Source of the DNA: Epsilonproteobacteria bacterium 4484_65
Lineage (GTDB): Bacteria; Campylobacterota; Campylobacteria; Campylobacterales; Sulfurovaceae
NCBI GenBank assembly: GCA_002085305.1
Contig: NATJ01000090.1
Span: 1 to 8,814 of the forward strand
DNA: 8,814 nt
Reading direction: 5' to 3'
Shown here: positions 1 to 4,406 of the stretch, one piece after another
How positions within the stretch are numbered: the first letter of the stretch is position 1
Layout: each line of letters starts with the position of its first letter
The notes under the pieces: model-generated
Told to the model about the DNA's origin: nothing
The model's database searches: none
The model's input: the letters and a program-made list of their open reading frames with translations, nothing else
Made by a program: the position numbers and the translations under genes

Positions 1-35
1 TATCCACTGGCTCCTACTACACCTACTTTTATCAT
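1..35 (-). CDS. argC: N-acetyl-gamma-glutamyl-phosphate reductase, N-terminus only (partial)
   Basis: Only the first 11 codons and part of a twelfth lie in the window; the gene continues past base 1. They read MIKVGVVGASG, with a Tyr likely next. This is the usual start of ArgC: a first beta strand followed by the Gly-x-x-Gly-x-x-Gly NADP-binding turn (G5, G8, G11). ArgC catalyses the NADPH-dependent third step of arginine synthesis, reducing N-acetyl-glutamyl phosphate to the semialdehyde, in the cytoplasm. The ATG (35-33) follows a good ribosome site, AAAGGAT, read from 47 to 41 with a 5-base gap. greA lies upstream on the same strand, 106 bases away across a repeat element. Other Rossmann-fold dehydrogenases start similarly, so the name rests on a short but characteristic match. 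Confidence 0.72.
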   Translation of the reverse strand, partial: MIKVGVVGASG

Positions 36-53
36 TTTTTATCCTTTAAACAA

Positions 54-134
54 TGGTGGATATACCCCAAGGGCATTTCCGTTGGGCAATCCACCCTACA
101 TACATCATATCGCGTAGGGTGGGTTTACCCACCA
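54..134. repeat. Compound inverted-repeat (BIME/REP-like) element between greA and argC
   Basis: Two hairpins face each other. On the minus strand GTAG (99-96) precedes a stem of seven pairs, GGTGGAT (55-61) with ATCCACC (89-95). Its loop holds a core shared with the element at 712-809. Within that loop CCCAA (66-70) can pair with TTGGG (82-86). On the plus strand GTAG (114-117) precedes the short hairpin GGTGGG-TTTA-CCCACC (118-133). The two halves can also pair with each other: 91-99 with 114-122 (9 bp), and 54-59 with 129-134 (6 bp). A GTAG foot plus palindrome, in head-to-head pairs, is the known layout of REP elements (BIMEs) recognised by RAYT transposases. The family assignment is inference. 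It sits in the probable greA-argC transcript and has no T-run, so it is not a typical terminator. Confidence 0.75.
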
Positions 135-141
135 CAGATAA

Positions 142-630
142 TCAACCTATGTTGATCTCTTCATACAACACCTCTTCAATGTCATACGCTTTTTTACCGC
201 TTGGAAGTGTTACCTCTACTTCATCACCCTCTTCTTTACCTATAAGTGCTCTAGCCATAGGTGACTGAATAGAAATCAAACCATGCGTAGGGTTTGACTC
301 TTGTCCTCCTACGATAGTGTATTTTATCTCTTCATCTGTATTTTGATCAATTAGCAATACTGTAGAACCAAAAGAGATACGTACATGGGCCAAAGTAGAA
401 GGATCAACCACTTGTGCTCTCCCTACCACATCTGTAAGCTCAGCGATACGTGCTTCCATAAGTCCCTGTTTCTCTTTAGCTGCATGGTACTCTGCATTTT
501 CCTTAAGGTCACCCTGTGCTCTTGCCTCATCTATAATACCGGCTATAACACCTCTCTCAACAGATTTTAACTGCTCCAACTCTTCAGAAAGTTTTACATA
601 TGTTGGTCTTAACATCGGCTCTTTTTGCAC
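142..630 (-). CDS. greA: Transcription elongation factor GreA (GTG start)
   Basis: GreA binds the secondary channel of RNA polymerase and stimulates cleavage of backtracked RNA, rescuing arrested complexes. The N-terminal half is the coiled-coil domain, with the hallmark stretch DEARAQGDLKENAEY, whose acidic tip residues (D and E of the GDLKENAEY loop) help hold the catalytic metal. The C-terminal half is the FKBP-like domain that docks on polymerase, with typical VGGQES, ISIQSPMARALIG and GDEVEV strings. The frame is open with an ATG at 654, but the better start is GTG at 630-628. It gives VQKEPM as N-terminus, a 162-residue protein close to the usual 158-164, and has AAAGGA six bases upstream. 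A TATAAT box at 678-673 drives it, divergent from surE. argC follows in the same direction. Confidence 0.95.
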   Translation of the reverse strand: MQKEPMLRPTYVKLSEELEQLKSVERGVIAGIIDEARAQGDLKENAEYHAAKEKQGLMEARIAELTDVVGRAQVVDPSTLAHVRISFGSTVLLIDQNTDEEIKYTIVGGQESNPTHGLISIQSPMARALIGKEEGDEVEVTLPSGKKAYDIEEVLYEEINIG

Positions 631-672
631 GATTATTCCTTTAAAATGATTCATTTATTTTTAATTTAAAGT

Positions 673-678
673 ATTATA
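673..678 (-). promoter_or_regulatory. Predicted sigma-70 -10 box for greA
   Basis: Read on the minus strand the sequence is TTGGTATAAT: a perfect TATAAT (678-673) with an extended TG motif just upstream. There is no clear -35, as is usual in Campylobacterota. The predicted start of transcription is near 666, giving a leader of about 35 bases to the GTG start. Confidence 0.6.
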
Positions 679-688
679 CCAAAAAGGT

Positions 689-694
689 TATAAT
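689..694 (+). promoter_or_regulatory. Predicted sigma-70 -10 box for surE-tcdA
   Basis: A perfect TATAAT lies on the plus strand only 10 bases from the oppositely directed greA box at 673-678. The predicted start of transcription is near 701. That would place the whole inverted-repeat element at 712-809 inside the surE 5' leader. No better -10 is seen between the element and surE. Confidence 0.5.
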
Positions 695-711
695 AGCGTT
701 TAAATAAATCA

Positions 712-809
712 TGGAAGTGGAGACTTTCACCCCAAGGGCATTTCCTACGGGCAGTCTCACCTGCACTTTGCAACTTAACTTTAATGTGGGACTGAAGTCT
801 CCACTTCCA
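712..809. repeat. Second compound inverted-repeat element, in the surE leader
   Basis: The outer arms 712-726 and 795-809 form a perfect 15-bp inverted repeat. Inner arms 752-760 and 786-794 pair over nine positions with one G-T. Two separate hairpins are alternatives: 717-725 with 753-760 (one bulge), enclosing the core, and 786-793 with 796-804 (one bulge, very short loop). The core at 729-753 matches 64-88 of the first element at 22 of 25 positions, including 17 identical bases in a row. Its flanking stems differ in sequence but keep pairing, so structure is conserved more than stem sequence. The frame through the element is open from an ATG at 711 and continuous with surE, but this is not surE coding sequence. 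Confidence 0.78.
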
Positions 810-839
810 GTGGTAAATACAAATTTAAAGATACTTATG

Positions 840-1619
840 ATGAAACAAATATTAATCACAAACGATGATGGTTTCGAGTCTAAAGGACTCCTTGCTCTTG
901 TCGAAGCACTTAAACCTCTAGGTCACGTCACTGTAGTAGCACCTACTTTAGAGAAATCTGCATGCGGGCACTCACTTACCCTTACTAAACCATTACACTT
1001 TGTACATTTGGAAGAGGACTTTTATAAACTGGATGACGGTACACCTTCAGACTGTATCTTCCTCTCACTCAATAAACTTTTCACTAAAGAAAAGAGACCG
1101 GACATTGTCATCTCCGGCATTAACATTGGTTCAAATATGGGAGAGGATATCACCTACTCAGGTACTGCTTCTGCTGCTATGGAAGCTGTACTACAAGGTA
1201 TCCCGGGTATTGCTATCTCTCAAGTCTACAAGAACAGTGGTGAAAGTATCAAAACACTTGGATATGACTTAGCCAAGGAGAGCATAGCCACACTTGTAGA
1301 AAAAATATTCGATGGTGAGTTTCCTCTCCCCGCACGTAAATTTTTAAATATCAACATCCCTCCTGTGCCATCTTCAGAATGTAAAGGATTTAAAGTCACG
1401 CGTACAGGAAATCGTCTCTATGCACATAATGCTGAAGTACACCACAATCCACGAGGAAAAGAATATTATTGGATAGGCTTACCTGAGTTAGGATGGATGG
1501 AGACCAAAGGGCATATTACAGACTTTGAAGCGATCAATGACGGTTATGTCTCTATTACACCTGTGCATCTGGATATGACCAGTCATGATGATATTAAATC
1601 CCTAGAAAAGTGGCTATAA
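840..1619 (+). CDS. surE: 5'-nucleotidase / nucleoside monophosphate phosphatase SurE
   Basis: SurE is a metal-dependent phosphatase that removes phosphate from nucleoside 5'- and 3'-monophosphates in the cytoplasm and is linked to stationary-phase survival. The 259-residue product has the expected length. It starts with the family signature KQILITNDDG, where D9 and D10 are metal ligands. The remaining ligands are S40 (in APTLEKSACGHS) and N95 (in SGINIGSN), followed by the conserved TYSGT-SAAMEA segment. The start is taken at the second of two adjacent ATGs (837 and 840) because homologues begin MKxILxTNDDG. The open frame reaches back to an ATG at 711, but those 42 codons translate the inverted-repeat element and should be discarded. 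Three bases separate its stop from the next gene, so the two are very likely co-transcribed. Confidence 0.95.
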   Translation: MKQILITNDDGFESKGLLALVEALKPLGHVTVVAPTLEKSACGHSLTLTKPLHFVHLEEDFYKLDDGTPSDCIFLSLNKLFTKEKRPDIVISGINIGSNMGEDITYSGTASAAMEAVLQGIPGIAISQVYKNSGESIKTLGYDLAKESIATLVEKIFDGEFPLPARKFLNINIPPVPSSECKGFKVTRTGNRLYAHNAEVHHNPRGKEYYWIGLPELGWMETKGHITDFEAINDGYVSITPVHLDMTSHDDIKSLEKWL

Positions 1620-1622
1620 CCC

Positions 1623-2261
1623 ATGCGTTTTGAGCGTTGCCGTATGCTTTTTGGAGAGGAAGATTTTTCCAAACTTCAAAAAGCAAAGATACTCATACTG
1701 GGTGTTGGAGGAGTAGGAAGCTACGCCCTTGATTGTCTTTACCGTTCAGGCATACATGACATTACTATTATCGACTATGATACCTATGATGAGACCAATC
1801 AAAATAGACAGATAGGGTCAGAAGCTGTAGGTGCTCTTAAAACTGAACGCCTCCGTGAACTCTACCCAGGCGTAAAAGAGATCCATCAACAGATGAATAT
1901 GGCATGGGTAGCCTCTTTTGATTTCAGTCCTTATGATATCATAATCGATGCTGCTGATACTACAAAAGTAAAGATAGAACTGGCAAAAAAAGAGTACAAA
2001 AAGCTCATCATGTCCGTAGGCTCTGCAAAACGTTTTGATACCAATAAAATAGAAGTAGCTTCCATCTGGAAAACCCATGGAGATGCACTCGCTAGAAAGA
2101 TACGCAACGAACTTAAAAAAGCAAAATTTGATAGAAACTTCACTGTAGTATTTTCACCTGAAGAAGATAAGTGTAAGGGAAAAGGCTCTTGTGTCGCAGT
2201 GACAGGGGCCTTTGGATTGACTATTTGTTCTGAGGCAATAAAGAGGATATTAAAACCATAA
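1623..2261 (+). CDS. tcdA: TcdA/CsdL-type E1-like (ThiF-fold) enzyme, probable tRNA t6A dehydratase
   Basis: The 212-residue protein is a ThiF/MoeB/E1-fold ATP-using enzyme. ILGVGGVGS (G27-S33) is the nucleotide-binding loop. IDYDTYDETNQNRQ (about 50-63) and K73 supply the usual Asp, Asn, Arg and Lys contacts to ATP. IDAADTTKVK (108-117) is the conserved acidic site. The N-terminal RFERCRMLFGEEDF and C-terminal GSCVAVTGAFGL strings fit the TcdA (YgdL/CsdL) branch. TcdA activates threonylcarbamoyl-adenosine-37 of tRNA with ATP and cyclises it to ct6A. The protein is shorter than the roughly 270-residue E. coli enzyme, so another E1-like substrate cannot be excluded. The start at 1623 is 3 bases after surE, which suggests an operon. 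It converges on the remnant gene at 2265. Confidence 0.82.
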   Translation: MRFERCRMLFGEEDFSKLQKAKILILGVGGVGSYALDCLYRSGIHDITIIDYDTYDETNQNRQIGSEAVGALKTERLRELYPGVKEIHQQMNMAWVASFDFSPYDIIIDAADTTKVKIELAKKEYKKLIMSVGSAKRFDTNKIEVASIWKTHGDALARKIRNELKKAKFDRNFTVVFSPEEDKCKGKGSCVAVTGAFGLTICSEAIKRILKP

Positions 2262-2264
2262 AGA

Positions 2265-2507
2265 TCACATTGAGATCATAAGCACTGTAACCCATTCTTG
2301 AATCTGTTCAAAATAGGTAATGCCTCCTACTGTTCCACCCCCCCCTGTAAGTACAGCAAAAACGATCTTCGTAACACTATAAGGTCTCTCTTCTCCTACC
2401 AGCTTTCCAGTCTGTGCATTGATGGCATTGTTATACTCTTTGTTCTTCCATTGAAATGAAACTGTCCAAACAGGGAAAAGTACATTTTTATAAGTAGTAT
2501 TCTTATG
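2265..2507 (-). pseudogene. 3' remnant of a zinc-ribbon/membrane protein gene of the telA-xpaC cluster
   Basis: Read on the minus strand, this frame is open for about 80 codons from just inside the end of telA to a TGA at 2267-2265. It contains no ATG, GTG or TTG before its last few codons, so it cannot be translated on its own. The product reads VLFPVWTVSFQWKNKEY, then NAQTGKLVGEERPYS, then a Gly-rich and hydrophobic tail ending VLMISM. A 'LPVW ... Y ... NGQTG ... GERPYS' block before a transmembrane tail is, from memory, typical of the C-terminus of TFIIB-type zinc-ribbon membrane proteins encoded beside TelA. The zinc ribbon itself and the whole N-terminal half are missing. The break is at or near the telA stop. 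An 8-base C run lies inside it (2338-2345). Confidence 0.68.
2338..2345. repeat. Homopolymeric C8/G8 tract
   Basis: Eight consecutive C on the plus strand (G on the coding strand) lie within the gene remnant. Gain or loss of one base would shift the frame into nearby stops. Poly-G tracts of this length are slippage-prone and underlie phase variation in several Campylobacterota. Confidence 0.85.
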
Positions 2508-3621
2508 TTACTTCAGGTAATGCTTCTGCTCTTGCTTTAACTGCCAACAATGCATCTTTGAGTTCATGTTCTGTTTTGTGAAGTTCTACAAGTGCTTCTG
2601 CTCTTGCTGCTTTTCCTTCTTCAGCAATTTTCAACGAGTCATCCAGTGTTACGATGAATGTTTCATTGGCTTTCTTGATACTTTCTATATCGAAGATACC
2701 CCGTTCCATTTGCTTGCGTACTTCAGTATTTGCTTCTCTCAGACCTTCTGCATTCTTTTCAAGAAGTTCATTGGTAAGGTCAGCCGCGTCTTTAACTGCA
2801 ATTGCAGTATCATGACTTCTAAATATAGTCACTGTTTGTGCAAGCTGGTTTCTCCATAACGGCACAGTATTAACTAAAGTAGAAGTGATCTTAGAGATGA
2901 GAGATTTATCATTTTCTTGGATAAGTCTAATACTTGGGAGTGACTGCATAGTGACTTGGCGAGAGAGTCTAAGGTCATGAACTCTTCGCTCCAGTTCATC
3001 TCTAAAACCTCGTATCTCTTTGACATCTTGGATGGCAAGCATCTCTTTATCTTGTGCCTTCGTTTCAAAGTCTGGAATGATCGTCTCTTCAAGTTCTTCG
3101 AGTTTTGTTTCACCCGCTTTAATATAAAGCTCCAAATTTCTAAAGTAATCAAGATTTGCATTATAAAGCTTATCAAGTGAAACGATGTCTGTCATAAGCT
3201 GGCTTTTATGCTTCTCAAGATTGTTTGAAATAATGTCTATCTGGTCTCTTACCTCTTCATATTCCTGAATGAACTTCACTAACGGTTTGGTAACTCCAAA
3301 AAGTTTCTGCCACCAGGCAAGTTTAATGTTAGGGTTAAACTCATCCATGTCAAATCCGCGAATAGAAGCAACCATCTCATTGAGAGCTGCACCTGCTGCA
3401 CCTACCTCTTTGTTTTGGACACCGTCTATCATACGGTTAGAGATCTCATCAAGTTTTTCCTGTGCGGAAGAGCCAAAATAAATAATGGAGTTTCTGTCTT
3501 TAATATCAAGTTCACTTAACGCATCTTGAAGTGCTGTCACTTCTTCCACCATTACTTCCGGTACTTGTTCACTTTTTTCTTCTATCGCTACTTCAATCAT
3601 CTCTTTAGTTTTTGTTTCCAT
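2503..3621 (-). CDS. telA: TelA-family (toxic anion resistance) coiled-coil protein
   Basis: The 372-residue cytoplasmic protein is largely alpha-helical and rich in Glu and Lys, with long coiled-coil stretches (about 115-215 and 280-365). The central block RQVTMQSLPSIRLIQENDKS followed by STLVNTVPLWRNQL (221-260) is the signature of the TelA/KlaA family, first linked to tellurite resistance; its molecular role is not settled. Members are usually encoded next to XpaC-like membrane proteins, as here. The frame starts at ATG 3621, 25 bases inside xpaC. A second ATG at 3600 forms a 4-base ATGA overlap with the xpaC stop and may be the true, translationally coupled start, giving 365 residues. Neither has a well-spaced ribosome site. 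The protein ends where the broken downstream gene begins, so its last residues could have been changed by that deletion. Confidence 0.88.
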   Translation of the reverse strand: METKTKEMIEVAIEEKSEQVPEVMVEEVTALQDALSELDIKDRNSIIYFGSSAQEKLDEISNRMIDGVQNKEVGAAGAALNEMVASIRGFDMDEFNPNIKLAWWQKLFGVTKPLVKFIQEYEEVRDQIDIISNNLEKHKSQLMTDIVSLDKLYNANLDYFRNLELYIKAGETKLEELEETIIPDFETKAQDKEMLAIQDVKEIRGFRDELERRVHDLRLSRQVTMQSLPSIRLIQENDKSLISKITSTLVNTVPLWRNQLAQTVTIFRSHDTAIAVKDAADLTNELLEKNAEGLREANTEVRKQMERGIFDIESIKKANETFIVTLDDSLKIAEEGKAARAEALVELHKTEHELKDALLAVKARAEALPEVT

Positions 3622-4253
3622 TCTCTTATATATACGATAAGAAACTTTCTGGCAACACGAATATCTTTCGGATCCTCCTGAATAGTTTCCAAGATATTTC
3701 TAGCTTTTGTCATAGCAATGTTGAGTTTTCCATACAAAAGCGTATCTTCTATCTGACCCATATGTTTTTCTATATTGGTGAGTTTTGTTTTTGCTTCACC
3801 TATGGTTTCAAGTACAAACTCTGCAGAGATATCACCAAGGTTATCAAGTTTGTCTTTTTTTGGATCAAACCCATAATATAAATAATAACCAAGCGTTGCA
3901 ATAACACCTAAAAAGAGTGCAGAAAAAAAAGATTTGCCACCTGCAACCCAAGCAGTAAAAAACGTAGAACCACCCAGCATAAATGCAGCTATGGTTTTAT
4001 AAGGTATTTTAGGGGCTTTTGTCAAAGGAGAACGTAGATACTCCAACTCTTGATTAAACCCTCTGGTCGAAAGTTTAGCTGTAAAGAAAAAAAGTGCAAA
4101 GGCCAGACTATTGAGTAAAAATGCCTGAATATTGGTCTGGAGAAGTGCTAAGATCACCGCGATAAAAAGCGGGATAAGAAACAGATAAAGGAGTGTCCCT
4201 TTCTTACTTTTTAATGATACGGTACTGGGTTTGTAAGGTTTTGCTTTTCCCAT
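3597..4253 (-). CDS. XpaC-like (5-bromo-4-chloroindolyl phosphate hydrolysis family) membrane protein
   Basis: The 218-residue product has four predicted membrane helices in two pairs (about 20-39, 42-60, 85-104 and 109-128). A soluble, helical C-terminal domain of about 90 residues follows and is rich in Lys, Glu and Ile. This layout, the GFDPKKDKL segment just after helix 4 and the position directly before telA fit the XpaC family. The family is named after a Bacillus gene affecting indolyl-phosphate hydrolysis; no enzyme activity is firmly known, and no catalytic motif is visible here. A membrane partner for TelA is the likely role (inference). The ATG at 4253 has AGGATAG about five bases upstream, overlapping the stop of the 30-codon gene before it. 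Its stop overlaps an ATG in the telA frame. Confidence 0.78.
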   Translation of the reverse strand: MGKAKPYKPSTVSLKSKKGTLLYLFLIPLFIAVILALLQTNIQAFLLNSLAFALFFFTAKLSTRGFNQELEYLRSPLTKAPKIPYKTIAAFMLGGSTFFTAWVAGGKSFFSALFLGVIATLGYYLYYGFDPKKDKLDNLGDISAEFVLETIGEAKTKLTNIEKHMGQIEDTLLYGKLNIAMTKARNILETIQEDPKDIRVARKFLIVYIREWKQKLKR

Positions 4254-4256
4254 ATA

Positions 4257-4349
4257 CTATCCTAGAAGATTGCCAAGTGGATACCACACAGCAAATCCCG
4301 CAGAGAACACTATAAAAAAGAAACCAAAGGCTTTTTTGTATCCTGACAT
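4257..4349 (-). CDS. 30-residue single-helix membrane protein at the head of the xpaC-telA operon
   Basis: This is a very short frame with unusually good signals. GGAGG lies six bases before the ATG (4349-4347), and the stop is 3 bases before xpaC, inside that gene's ribosome site. The product starts MSGYKKAFG, has a hydrophobic run FFFIVFSAGFAVW and ends YPLGNLLG. Two lysines before and none after the helix predict the N-terminus inside the cell. I do not recognise a family. Position suggests a small subunit or regulator of the XpaC/TelA proteins, or a leader whose translation tunes xpaC. The evidence that it is translated is the ribosome site, the tight spacing and the coherent membrane-helix composition. 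Confidence 0.7.
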   Translation of the reverse strand: MSGYKKAFGFFFIVFSAGFAVWYPLGNLLG

Positions 4350-4375
4350 TTATATCCTCCATAAAAGTAACTACA

Positions 4376-4384
4376 ATTTTAGCA
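4376..4384 (-). promoter_or_regulatory. Predicted extended -10 promoter of the 30-codon gene, xpaC and telA
   Basis: On the minus strand TGCTAAAAT (4384-4376) is an extended -10 element, with TG one base before a near-consensus hexamer. Transcription would start near 4369, leaving a leader of about 20 bases before the small gene's ATG. It lies just past the ccsBA stop (4407), so the cluster need not depend on ccsBA read-through. No hairpin terminator is seen in between. Confidence 0.45.
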
Positions 4385-4406
4385 TAGTTATATGAGAACT
4401 GTTAAA

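Noticed and set aside
118..133. Rho-independent terminator of greA
   Set aside because: The stem is GC-rich, but no T-run follows in the direction of greA transcription; the GTAG foot and related copies favour a REP element.
711..836. N-terminal extension of SurE, in frame from ATG 711
   Set aside because: It translates the inverted-repeat element, resembles no SurE N-terminus, and the family signature starts at the ATG at 840.
2262..2280. Terminator between the converging tcdA and telA units
   Set aside because: Only short GATC-type pairings are possible and no T-run follows on either strand.
2503..2510. Programmed frameshift joining telA to the downstream remnant
   Set aside because: The shared open window is only a few bases, with no slippery heptamer or downstream structure; a deletion explains the arrangement better.
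2874..3176. Alternative-frame open stretch within telA
   Set aside because: It shadows the conserved TelA coding frame and lacks a start signal.
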